The notes under the pieces were generated by a model. The model had not been told where the DNA came from, did not search any database, and saw only the letters and a list, made by a program, of their open reading frames with translations. Shown here one piece after another: positions 25,411 to 33,375 of a stretch of 64,000 nt of DNA; the stretch's first letter is position 1, and each line of letters begins with the position of its first letter. The position numbers and the translations under genes were made by a program. This DNA is from Paraburkholderia xenovorans LB400 (GTDB lineage: Bacteria; Pseudomonadota; Gammaproteobacteria; Burkholderiales; Burkholderiaceae): contig NC_007953.1 of NCBI RefSeq assembly GCF_000013645.1, forward strand, positions 682,001-746,000, in the 5' to 3' direction.

Positions 25411-26064
25411 TTACGTTTTTGCGGGTGCCGTGACGCGCTTGGTGGAGTGGATGGCGAGCACGTTGCAAACAAACCGCGTGCCGCCATGCCGTGCTGCGAT
25501 CGCGGTCAGGAAGTACTGCGCCGCGAAGATCGCACAGGCGATCCATGCGGCGTTCGTGCTCGCGCCGTCACCGGAGCAGGAGTGGCAACGCGATGACAAG
25601 AGGTAGCGACAGCGCAGCCGCATCACGCCACAGTAGATACATCTTGCGCGCGTCGACCACCGGAACCTCCGACTCAACGCGTCTGTAAAGCTTGTACCAG
25701 AACGCGTTCTGTTCGGCCGGCTCGACCGGTAGCGCCCCTACGTTCTTTCTTAAAGTGGTCATGTCGACGCGTGGGTCAGCCGGGCCAAACCTCGTGAACG
25801 CTTCATGGCCGGGAAGAGCGTTCATGAGTTTCCAGTACACCAGCATCGCTTTGACGTTGTCGGGACCAGACCCCACAGCAGCAGGACAGCAACCGGCAGG
25901 ACCATCATGAGCGCCGCACGCACGCTCATCAGCAGCTTTAATGATGCCGCCTCGATAACTGCTGGAAAAGCAAAGACCAGCAACAGCACAATCTCCAGCA
26001 GCGCCAGCGCCACCAGCCAGGTCATGTTGCCGGCCTTCAACGACCGTTGTGCTCCGCTTCTCAT
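25411..26064 (-). pseudogene. Integral membrane protein, broken by two frameshifts
   Basis: The protein starts MRSGAQRSLKAGNMTWL with two strong helices (WLVALALLEIVLLLVFAFP, MMVLPVAVLLLWGLVP). Near 25865 the continuation moves to another frame: DNVKAMLVYWKLMNALPGHE, a cytosolic region, then LLWRDAAALSLPLVIALPLL. Near 25575 it shifts again to NAAWIACAIFAAQYFLTAIA and RFVCNVLAIHSTK. The restored protein would be about 220 residues with at least three membrane segments. Its start overlaps the stop of the metallo-beta-lactamase gene by 4 bp (ATGA), so the two are a coupled pair. The family is not named with confidence. Confidence 0.7.
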
Positions 26065-26929
26065 CCCTTGTACTCGGTGTCGATGTTGTAGCCGTTGTCA
26101 AGAACGGTGAACTGAATCCAGCCATCGCGGCGTGTCGTCAGGACATGACGTCTTTTTCCGGTCGTGTTCACGTACGCGCCCTGCTTGCGAACGACGGCGC
26201 GGTAGTCGGGCACCGTCTCCTGCGTGGCGTGCACGATCGCCTTGTCCGAAATCACGACGCAACTCGGGGTGAAGTAGGCGAAGATATCCTCGCAGAAACC
26301 GTTCTCCCGGCCATGGTGAGATGCGACCAGCACTTCCGTACCCGCCAACTCAGCGCGGAAACTCGCCTGCTGCAGCAATGCGCGCCAACCAGCTTTTTCA
26401 AGATCTCCCGCAAAGAGGATTTTGAACCACCTGTACTTGATGAAGACCGCCAAACTCAGGTTGTTCGTGTCAATGAACTGCGGGTAGGTGTTCCAGAATG
26501 CCGACATGGTGATGCCGCCCATGTTCTGGTCGAAGGGTTCAGCGATGGCCCCATTGAAACCTTGGCAAATCTGGACAAATCGCTCGGCGTCACGCGTCAG
26601 TGGCCCACACTGCTCTTTGATGACGCGCATCGTCGCCGCAGACGGGCTGGGATTGCGGTGCACACTGGCACAAAGATGCCAGCATCCCACAGCCCCTGAA
26701 GGTCGCTCATGTGGTCCTCATCGGCGTTCGTGATGAACAGGTAGTCCAGCCGGTTACGCCCCAAAGTCCTCGTGATGTACTCGCCAGGGCGAAAGGATGT
26801 GCCATGCCCCGAATCGATCATCGCCAACCGGCCGCCCTGCGCACCTAATCCTGTTTGAATGACGTGCTGAATCATGGCGCAGGCGCCATGCTCGACGTCC
26901 CAGATTCGAATGCGCATTTCTCCCGGCAT
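26061..26929 (-). pseudogene. ComEC-like metallo-beta-lactamase-fold protein, frameshifted
   Basis: The N-terminal part reads MRIRIWDVEHGACAMIQHV, MIDSGHGTSF and LFITNADEDHMSDLQGLW. After a shift near 26660 the rest continues as KILFAGDLEKAGW, VLVASHHGRENGF and VVISDK. This is the order of a ComEC/Rec2-type MBL domain without the membrane channel. In the first metal motif the usual leading His is Asn (TNADEDH). The frameshift is explained by a 2-bp GTG/GTGTG change. It is coupled to the membrane protein gene downstream, and the pair resembles an accessory, possibly defence-type, two-component unit, now inactive. Confidence 0.75.
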
Positions 26930-26970
26930 ACATCCCCCGTCGATTCACCGTATCGTGTGGCTCTACTGGC

Positions 26971-27408
26971 TCAATCATGGTGTATTCCGATCGGCTCCCA
27001 TGGATTGAGAATGTCGACGCCCGTCTGGACGAAGTCGCCTACGTTCCGTGTGACAACCGTCATGCCATGCACAAGAGCTGTAGCGGCGATCAGTGCATCG
27101 CGCTCCGCGCGCTGATCGGGCACATGAAGCCTTGCACAGCGTTGCGCGACGGCAATATCGACGGCCAGCACACGGCCGGCGAAAGCCGGCAGGACATGAC
27201 TGTCCAGCCAGGCGCGAAGAATGGCGCCTTGCGTTGCGTCGCGACGTTCCATCAGAAGTACGCCGGTTTCAAACTCCAGGATCGTAATGGCCGACAGAAA
27301 GAGGGCGCCAGGCGATACGCTGGCTGCCCAAAATGCCACGTTCCTGTCGGCCTTGCCGGCTTTTGCCTTCCGCAATTCTGAAACGACGTTGGTATCGAGA
27401 ACAAACAT
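26971..27408 (-). CDS. vapC: PIN-domain toxin VapC
   Basis: The 145-residue protein starts MFVLDTNVVSELRK (first acidic residue) and carries ILEFETGVLL (Glu), RDALIAATALVHGMTVVTRN (Asp) and VDILNPW, the acidic set of a PIN RNase. VapC toxins usually cleave tRNA or rRNA. The start overlaps the antitoxin stop by one base (TGATG), giving coupled translation. All expected residues are present, so this is the only toxin-antitoxin pair in the island that looks intact. Confidence 0.9.
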   Translation of the reverse strand: MFVLDTNVVSELRKAKAGKADRNVAFWAASVSPGALFLSAITILEFETGVLLMERRDATQGAILRAWLDSHVLPAFAGRVLAVDIAVAQRCARLHVPDQRAERDALIAATALVHGMTVVTRNVGDFVQTGVDILNPWEPIGIHHD

Positions 27409-27662
27409 CAGGACAGGTCCGCCGGACGGGAAAGCGTGCCTGCACGCGGCGGATCGAATTCGATCTGTTCGACGCCGGGCATGGCCAGCATATCGATGAT
27501 GCTGGCAGGTCCGCCAATCAGCTTTTGATATTCCGCGATGGACAACAGGACGTGTGCCGGCCGACCGCGATCGGTGATGAACACCGGTCCCTCATTAGCT
27601 GCCTTTTTGGCGCCGCTGGCGTCTTGATTGAACTCGCGGCTGGATAGGGTCGTAATGGTCAT
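27408..27662 (-). CDS. Phd/YefM-type antitoxin
   Basis: This 84-residue protein starts MTITTLSSREFNQDASGAKK and contains GPVFITDRGRPAHVLLSIAEYQKL, the typical Phd/YefM fold. The C-terminal tail should bind and block VapC. The ATG at 27662 is preferred to the one 4 codons upstream because it gives the normal family start. A perfect 10-bp dyad lies 22 bp upstream, probably its own operator. Confidence 0.9.
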   Translation of the reverse strand: MTITTLSSREFNQDASGAKKAANEGPVFITDRGRPAHVLLSIAEYQKLIGGPASIIDMLAMPGVEQIEFDPPRAGTLSRPADLS

Positions 27663-27683
27663 TGGATACCTCAACTACACATT

Positions 27684-27711
27684 ATCAATGTAGATATGTT
27701 ACTACATTGAT
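27684..27711. promoter_or_regulatory. Operator candidate of the phd-vapC operon
   Basis: ATCAATGTAG (27684-27693) and CTACATTGAT (27702-27711) form a perfect 10-bp inverted repeat with an 8-bp AT-rich spacer, immediately upstream of the antitoxin start. Phd-type antitoxins autoregulate through such sites. Confidence 0.75.
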
Positions 27712-27886
27712 GGTCGTCTTGCAACTCCCGGCTGGTCCGTACTCTTCGGGTTGGGTGATGGTGGGCGGGCGCGCGCCGGCTCCCCGCCCCTGACGTGCCT
27801 CACTGGGGGGCGCGTTGAAGATCGCGTTCATTGTCGTGCTCGTGGTTGCGCTTTTTCATAACATAACGTATCAAAAAGGAGTCGCA

Positions 27887-28086
27887 ATGGGACGCGAAGC
27901 AACCATTACCGCCGAACAGGTCAATGCCATCGCCGACGCAATGAAGGTCGAGGGCATCAAGCAACGTCGCGCGCCGTGCGGGAGCGCCTGGGAAATACCG
28001 GCAGCATGGGCACGATCAACAGGCTCCTGCAGCAATGGAAAGCGGGGCAGGCTCGACAGACAACGGCCGTGCTGACGCTCCCGCCT
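27887..28086 (+). pseudogene. KfrA-like plasmid DNA-binding protein, N-terminal remnant
   Basis: AGGAG precedes an ATG at 27887 encoding MGREATITAEQVNAIADAMK. At about 27960 the frame is lost. The continuation in the other frame reads SRAVRERLGNTGSMGTINRL and QQWKAGQARQ, the DNA-binding half of KfrA-type proteins. Similarity stops after LTLPP, where the sequence joins an M20 peptidase tail in frame. KfrA genes are typical of plasmids and integrative elements, so this is a scar of such an element. Confidence 0.75.
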
Positions 28087-28365
28087 GTGCAGCGCGTGTT
28101 CGACATCGTCGAGGACATCACCGGCACACGGCCCGCGGTGGGTACCGCCCCATACTTCTCCGATGCAAGCGCCCTGCAGCCGCTGATCAACGGCGCCCCG
28201 ACGCTGATCCTGGGCCCGGGCGAACTGACGGCGATGCACCAGACCGACGAGTACTGCGAGGTCGTCAAGCTCCGGGACGCGGTGCGCATCTACGAGGCCT
28301 TGATCCATATGAGCGTCGACGCTGACGCGCGGCTGGCGGCCTTGCCCGCCGTCGCCGAGGAATAG
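28087..28365 (+). pseudogene. M20 family peptidase (ArgE/DapE-type), C-terminal remnant
   Basis: From QRVFDIVEDITGTRPAVGTA the frame encodes PYFSDASALQPLINGAPTLI, GPGELTAMHQTDEYCEVVKL and a final helix, the C-terminal quarter of an M20 metallopeptidase. The catalytic N-terminal part is absent; KfrA DNA lies in its place. It is followed by aminopeptidase, hydrolase and ABC transporter genes in the same direction, so an intact peptidase gene once began this operon. Confidence 0.8.
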
Positions 28366-28417
28366 CGTAACCGGGGTGCCCCTTCGAACTCCAACTTCAT
28401 TCTCACGGAACCCTGCG

Positions 28418-29446
28418 ATGTCCGCCCAACACTCGAATGCCTCCTGCCTGCGTGCCGCGAACGTGCTGCTGCGCGACCACTTCTGTACGAAGCCAGGCGA
28501 AAACGTCGTGCTCACCACTGACGAAAACTCCGACACGGACCTCGTGCGAGCGCTTGCCGATACGGCCGCCGCGCTCGGCGCGAAGACATGTGTAGTCGAC
28601 ATGCCCCGCCTGCCATTCCAGGGGTCGCTGTCGGACCCGTACATTCCGTCTCCGGTCGAGGCGGCCGTGATGCATAGCGATGTCTGGCTCGACCTGACGT
28701 TCCCCTACATGGCCGGTTCCGGCGCGTTCGATCGCGCGATGGAGCACAAGCGCACCCGCTACCTGCTGGTCGGCGATGCGAGCGCTGCGGGTTTCGCGCG
28801 GCTCTATGGCAGCGTCGATTTCGACGCGCTGTTCGACCTTCAGGAAGCAGCCGATGGTTTCTTCCGGGAAGCCCAAGGCAAGCATTGCCGCGTGACATCG
28901 GCGGCCGGCAGCGACTTCTCGTTCGTGATGGGACGCCCCGCCACCCGCAAGGACCGGCGCGCGACGCAGCCGGGTTCGCAGACCATACCGGGCTCGGCCA
29001 TCTTCTATCCGGAGCTGGAAACGGTTAAAGGAAAGATCGTGCTCGAAGCCGCATTCCACGAATACTACACACCACTGCGCGAGCCACTTGTACTCGAGGT
29101 GGATGGACGGGTCCGCTCCGTCAGCGGAGGCAGCGCGGCGAAGGTGATGGACCGCGCGCTGCGCCGCGCAGGCGGCGGTGAATACGGCAATGTGATCCAC
29201 CTGACGGTAGGCCTGAATCCGGGCGCCGCGTCCACCGGGCGCTCGTTCATGGAAGACATCCGCGTAATAGGCTGCAATGCCATCGGGCTTGGCCTGCCCT
29301 GGTGGTTGCCGGGCGGCGGCGAGAACCACCCGGATGGTGTCGTGATGAACCAGTCGCTATGGATCGGCGAGCAGATGATCGTCGAAAACGGGTTGCCCAC
29401 GCTGGCTGCGCCGTTTTCGGCTGAATTCGAGAAACTCGTTTCCTGA
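28418..29446 (+). CDS. Leucyl aminopeptidase-like (M29-type) protein
   Basis: The 342-residue product starts MSAQHSNASCLRAANVLLRD and has a first domain with TKPGENVVLTTDENSD and a second with HLTVGLNPGA, FMEDIRVIGC and GENHPDGVVMNQSLWI, as in thermophilic-aminopeptidase-like (M29/DUF2088-type) proteins. It probably releases or processes amino acids or amides. The frame is open to 28376, but the ATG at 28418 gives the expected start. It is part of the captured block with the peptidase remnant and the hydrolase. Confidence 0.7.
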   Translation: MSAQHSNASCLRAANVLLRDHFCTKPGENVVLTTDENSDTDLVRALADTAAALGAKTCVVDMPRLPFQGSLSDPYIPSPVEAAVMHSDVWLDLTFPYMAGSGAFDRAMEHKRTRYLLVGDASAAGFARLYGSVDFDALFDLQEAADGFFREAQGKHCRVTSAAGSDFSFVMGRPATRKDRRATQPGSQTIPGSAIFYPELETVKGKIVLEAAFHEYYTPLREPLVLEVDGRVRSVSGGSAAKVMDRALRRAGGGEYGNVIHLTVGLNPGAASTGRSFMEDIRVIGCNAIGLGLPWWLPGGGENHPDGVVMNQSLWIGEQMIVENGLPTLAAPFSAEFEKLVS

Positions 29447-29492
29447 AAAGGCTTACCTTCCCCACAAGACCGGACCCGCACACGGAACAATA

Positions 29493-30308
29493 ATGATCAG
29501 CTATCCACACAACGCCGGATCGGCGATGACGCGCGTCATCCAGGGCGGGCTCGACGGCCCGGTCGTCGTCCTGCTCCACGGCCTGTCCGCACGCGCAGAT
29601 CGCTGGAAGCACAATCTCGACGCGCTGGGGCAGGCCGGCGTGCGCGCCATGGCCATCGACTTGCCAGGACACGGCTTCGCCAGCAAGCATGAAGACTTCG
29701 ACTACTCTGCGCACGGCTACAGCCGGTGGCTCGATCAGTTCGTCCAGACACTCGGCGTGGAGAAGCTCGTGCTGGTCGGAACGTCGTTCGGCGGCTTCGT
29801 CGCTGCGCACTACGCAGCCGATCACCCGGAGCGGGTCGCGGGACTGATGGCGGTGGGCGCCATTGGTCTCGTCCCGGCCGGGGAAGCGCGCCGGATGAAG
29901 ACGGTCCAGTGGCTCGGCGAAATGCAGAAGGAACAGATCCGCAGCCGCATGTACCGGGGCGTGCTGGATCCGCAGCTGATCAGCGAGGAACTCGTCGAAG
30001 AGGACTACCGGATCAACAACTCGGCCGGCGCCGCCGAAGCGTTTGCGGCCCTCGCTCGCTACTACCGCGAGCGCCTCGACGATGACGCGGTTGCCGCCCG
30101 CCTCGCGGATGCCGCGAGCCGCTTCCCGGTAAGCATCGTATGGGGCCGGGACGACCCGTCCGTCTCGCCCGACTATGGAGCCAGGGCGCACCAGATCATT
30201 GCCGGTTCGACGCTGACCTTCGTCGACGACTGCGGACACTTTCCATACTGGGAGCGTCCGGCTGAATTCAACGCATTGCTCACAAATTTCGTGAAGCGCT
30301 GCATCTGA
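29493..30308 (+). CDS. Alpha/beta hydrolase
   Basis: The 271-residue protein has VVVLLHGLSARADRWKHNL (oxyanion His-Gly), the nucleophile elbow GTSFGGFVAA (Ser near residue 98), the acid in WGRDDPSVSP and the His in DDCGHFPYWE. This is a complete Ser-Asp-His triad in a typical esterase/amidase-like fold. Substrate unknown; the operon context suggests an amide or ester of an amino acid. Confidence 0.88.
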   Translation: MISYPHNAGSAMTRVIQGGLDGPVVVLLHGLSARADRWKHNLDALGQAGVRAMAIDLPGHGFASKHEDFDYSAHGYSRWLDQFVQTLGVEKLVLVGTSFGGFVAAHYAADHPERVAGLMAVGAIGLVPAGEARRMKTVQWLGEMQKEQIRSRMYRGVLDPQLISEELVEEDYRINNSAGAAEAFAALARYYRERLDDDAVAARLADAASRFPVSIVWGRDDPSVSPDYGARAHQIIAGSTLTFVDDCGHFPYWERPAEFNALLTNFVKRCI

Positions 30309-30326
30309 ACCTGACGGGATACGCTC

Positions 30327-30992
30327 ATGAATTATCATTTTCACTGGGGCATCGTTGGCCAGAACCTCGGGTATCTGCTCCACGGCATATGGCTCACACT
30401 CGCTGTAACGGCCGTCTCCCTCGCCGTTGCCATCGTGATCGGTCTCGTCATTGGCATCATGAGGATTTCCTCAAAAGGCGTACTCAAGCGAGTGGCAGGC
30501 GTCTATGTCGAGGTGTTCCGCAACACTCCGACGCTCGTCCAGCTCATCTGGGTCTATTACTGCTTACCCGTGCTCACAGGCATCAATCTGAGCCCGACGA
30601 GTTCCTGCATCTTCGCGCTGTCGATCAACAGCGCCGCGTATGTGGCCGAAATCTTCCGCGCCGGCATCCAGGCTGTCCCCAGTGGTCAGCTTGAAGCGGC
30701 CAGAAGCATCGGTATGTCCTATTCGAAGGCCATGCGCAAGATCATTCTGCCGCAGGCCGTCCGACAGATGATTCCGCCGTTCGTCAACGAATTCGTCTCG
30801 CTGCTCAAGTATTCTTCGCTCGTGTCGGTGCTCGGTGTAGCGGACCTGACCTATCAGGCACAGACCCTCAGCACGACCACGTTCCGGCCGATCGAGATAT
30901 TTACCTTTATCGGCGTCGTCTATTTTCTTCTATGCTGGGCCATCTCTGCGGCTGCGCACGTTCTCGAACAGAAAATCAGGGTGATCGCATGA
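30327..30992 (+). CDS. Polar amino-acid ABC transporter permease
   Basis: The 221-residue membrane protein is of the HisMQ type, with several helices and the coupling loop SGQLEAARSIGMSYSKAMRKI followed by ILPQAVRQMIPPFVNEF. It would form the inner-membrane channel for a polar amino acid. Its stop overlaps the ATPase start by 4 bp (ATGA). No periplasmic binding protein gene is present in this block, probably lost with the truncation on the right. Confidence 0.87.
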   Translation: MNYHFHWGIVGQNLGYLLHGIWLTLAVTAVSLAVAIVIGLVIGIMRISSKGVLKRVAGVYVEVFRNTPTLVQLIWVYYCLPVLTGINLSPTSSCIFALSINSAAYVAEIFRAGIQAVPSGQLEAARSIGMSYSKAMRKIILPQAVRQMIPPFVNEFVSLLKYSSLVSVLGVADLTYQAQTLSTTTFRPIEIFTFIGVVYFLLCWAISAAAHVLEQKIRVIA

Positions 30993-31735
30993 GACATTCT
31001 CCCGGCGACGAACCGATGGTCTCCATTCAGGGATTGAAAAAACGCTTCGGCGATCACGCCGTGCTCAAGGGCGTCGACCTGACCGTTAGCAAAGGCGAGG
31101 TGCTCGTCATTATCGGCGCGAGCGGTTCGGGAAAGAGCACGCTGCTTCGCTGCATCAACCTGATGGAAGTCCCGGATCATGGGCAGGTTAGCGTAGGCGG
31201 CGAGCCGATGGGCGAAATGGCTGGAGACGGCCGGTTCCGGATGTTTCCGGAGCGGATCGTCAACGCACGGCGTGCGCGCATCGGGATGGTGTTCCAGCAC
31301 TTCAACCTGTTCGCCCACCTTCGCGTCATCGACAACGTAACCATCGGCCCAGTCGAAGTCAACCGGATGAGCCGTATCGACGCGCGCGAACTTGGCATGG
31401 CCATGCTCGAAAAGGTGGGTATGGCCGCAAAGGCTGATGCGTTCCCGTCGCAACTGTCCGGCGGACAGAAGCAGCGCGTCGCGATCGCACGGGCACTCGC
31501 CATGCGCCCGCGGCTGATCCTCTTCGATGAGCCCACCTCGGCACTCGACGGAGGGATGCCAAATCGCCCGGAAACCTTTTACAGGCAAGGCTCCGAAAAA
31601 TCACCTTTCCGCTACCCATACTTCTACCCATATTCAAAAGGACCCGTTTTTCCGCTGTCTAGGAGGTCCGATCCCGATTTCAACCCGCCAAAATACGGTT
31701 CGAATCCCAATTCAACACCGCCCACGGATCGATGA
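30989..31735 (+). pseudogene. Amino-acid ABC transporter ATPase, C-terminally truncated
   Basis: The frame has Walker A GASGSGKSTLLR, the Q-loop MVFQHFNLFAHL, the signature LSGGQKQRVAIARAL and Walker B LILFDEPTSALD (near residue 187). Directly after this, at about 31550, homology ends and unrelated residues (GGMPNRPETFYRQG...) follow to the stop. The H-loop region, about 55 residues, is missing. An ATPase without the switch His should be inactive. The breakpoint at 31550 is the right border of the captured block. Confidence 0.85.
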
Positions 31736-32131
31736 CTGCTATTTCACACCCGGAGAAATCCTTCACATTGCGCGGCCAGTGCGGCCCCTCTTGAACGCGC
31801 ACAAGCAGCGATCATGGCGTCGAGCTGGCTGATCGGTCTCCCCGGGGTTTTTACGCGTCACCGCAATCCTTGCGTACCCGTCCGCCGCATCGTGGTCGAA
31901 GCCCAGAAGCCGGCCTGCAAAGTCCTCGGCGAAAATCGCATCGACTGCTAGACAACGCTCTCCTCCGGGGTGCCATCCGGCCGAAGATCAAAGACCGTAG
32001 AGGATGTCGGCACGGATTACTGTCGTCGTGAAAAGCGCCGCGCGCGGCTGTGCAGCTAGCCACGCCATCACTTCGACGCCAGGCAGACGCCTCAACATCT
32101 CCGACAGAACGTTCGTGTCAAGAACGATCAT
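31680..32131 (-). pseudogene. VapC PIN-domain toxin, multiply broken
   Basis: The start MIVLDTNVLSEMLRRLPG through TTTVIRADILYGL is intact, then a stop follows. The remainder can be read in shifted frames: AVDAIFAEDFAGRLLGFDHD, ISQLDAMIAACARSRGAALA and RNVKDFSGCEIAVIDPW. Together these make a full PIN protein of about 140 residues with two or three frameshifts and a premature stop. The partner antitoxin gene upstream is intact. Confidence 0.8.
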
Positions 32132-32378
32132 GCGCCGCAGTCCACTCCTTCCCGAATCCGTCGCGTGGCGGAAATTCCAGGTCGATGCCCCCGAGCGGCT
32201 CGATCCGGCTCCGGATCGATTCAGCCAGGTTGTGCTGAAGATCGATGGAGTCGGTCGAGAGAGCAGCACGGAGACTATCTCGAGCCTCGTCTCCTATTGA
32301 TAGTCCATGCTGCGCCGCCTCACCGCGCAGACGCGCTTTCAGTTGTTCGCCAATATCTCGGGTCGTCGTGCTCGACAT
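32118..32378 (-). CDS. FitA/VapB-type antitoxin
   Basis: The 86-residue protein starts MSSTTTRDIGEQLKARLRGE, a ribbon-helix-helix DNA-binding start, followed by GLSIGDEARDSLRAAL and a tail (RIEPLGGIDLEFPPR) that fits PIN-toxin binding. GGAGG lies 5 nt before this ATG, which decides the start over ATGs further upstream. It overlaps the start of the broken vapC by 14 bp. It remains complete although its toxin is lost. Confidence 0.8.
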   Translation of the reverse strand: MSSTTTRDIGEQLKARLRGEAAQHGLSIGDEARDSLRAALSTDSIDLQHNLAESIRSRIEPLGGIDLEFPPRDGFGKEWTAAHDRS

Positions 32379-32579
32379 CTTGGCCTCCGTCATTGGCGGC
32401 ACTTTAATCAATGATGGCATGATTTTCAACTGATGGTACTTGGCTGCTGCCTATGTTGACAGGACGCCGCAGACGAAAATGTGGTTCTCAGCGTGGCAAG
32501 CTCACGATTTGTGCGCGCCAATCCGGTAATTTGTGTCAATCCAGCGCTTCGCCCACTCGATGCCACGCCCGTAGGCTTG

Positions 32580-32917
32580 CTATCGATAGACCCGGTTGCC
32601 CGGATCAGAGAACACGAACCGCTCTCCGTCGTCACGTTCGATTACCACGACGGTCATCCGTAGGCCGAGTACGCCGACAATGATCGTGATGGCGGCGCAG
32701 TTGACGTGCTCATATGCGAGCATCTGCTTCAGGGTCTTGCTGGTGGGGCCGACGCGTTTCGCGATCTCCTTCGTGCCTTTGGCTTTTTGACGGCGTGGCC
32801 GAGGGACGTACGGATTTCTCCTGAGTCGCCGCTCTCGAAGGCCTCAGCGAGGTAGTGGCGGATGGTCTCGTCGTCGGTCAGCTACTCGGACGCGTCGAAT
32901 GGTTTTGCTTTTGTCAT
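32580..32917 (-). pseudogene. HI1420-type addiction-module antidote protein, broken
   Basis: The frame begins MTKAKPFDASE, then a TAG stands where this family has Tyr (EYLTDDE pattern), and continues LTDDETIRHYLAEAFESGD. After a frameshift near AVKK it reads AKGTKEIAKRVGPTSKTLKQ and AITIIVGVLGLRMTVV. This matches the small HTH antidotes paired with Gp49/RelE-like toxins. No partner toxin was found next to it. A TAC-to-TAG change plus the frameshift make it inactive. Confidence 0.7.
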
Positions 32918-32932
32918 GTGGTCAAAATAAAG

Positions 32933-32966
32933 AAGCCCGCGATGCTGGTCGGCGTGTCGCGGGCTT
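32933..32966 (-). terminator. Intrinsic terminator after the TumA-like gene
   Basis: Arms AAGCCCGCGA (32933-32942) and TCGCGGGCTT (32957-32966) are perfect. On the minus strand the hairpin is followed by CTTTATTTT. It lies 20 bp after the stop of the HTH gene at 32986. Confidence 0.8.
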
Positions 32967-32985
32967 GGTGCCGTGAGTAGGGGTG

Positions 32986-33354
32986 TCAGGCGAACGACAT
33001 TTCGAGGCTGATGCCTGAATAGTTCACCCGCGGTGCGACCTCGCGGCCATCGCCCTTCTCGAAGTACACAATGCCGTACCGCTCCATCGTCTTAAGCGTG
33101 CGCGAAAGGTTGGACTTGGCCCGTCCGGACGTTATGGACAGCTCCGTCAATGAAGCCGGATTCGTCTTGGCAATCAGAGCGAGCAACGCCTGATTTTTTC
33201 CCGACAGCACTTGCGCGAACGACTCAGGCGACGAAAACCAGATCTTCGGCTCGTCAGGTGACGGCTTGTATTCGCCCCGCGCGATTGCCATCGTCCGGGC
33301 CTTGAATTGCTCCATCGGGGCAATCCCGACTTTCAGGATGTGTTCGTTAGTCAT
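32986..33354 (-). CDS. HTH antitoxin-like DNA-binding protein (TumA-like)
   Basis: The 122-residue protein starts MTNEHILKVGI and ends with a winged-helix MarR/ArsR-like region: NPASLTELSITSGRAKSNLS, RTLKTMERYGIVYFEKGDG. This is the layout of HVO_A0114-type regulators found next to TumE toxins. AAGGAG lies 8 nt before the ATG at 33354. It is complete, directly follows the broken toxin gene, and ends at a strong terminator. It probably represses the operon at the palindrome 33728-33746. Confidence 0.78.
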   Translation of the reverse strand: MTNEHILKVGIAPMEQFKARTMAIARGEYKPSPDEPKIWFSSPESFAQVLSGKNQALLALIAKTNPASLTELSITSGRAKSNLSRTLKTMERYGIVYFEKGDGREVAPRVNYSGISLEMSFA

Positions 33355-33375
33355 CGCTCTCACTCCTTTCCTTCA

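Noticed and set aside
31690..31720. GGTTCGAATCCC resembles a tRNA T-loop and could mark an att site for island integration
   Set aside because: The flanking bases do not form a T-stem or acceptor stem, no anticodon arm is found upstream, and no integrase gene is nearby.
32426..32980. Short plus-strand frames after the FitA-type antitoxin as a new gene
   Set aside because: The minus strand explains the region better as a broken HI1420-type antidote gene.
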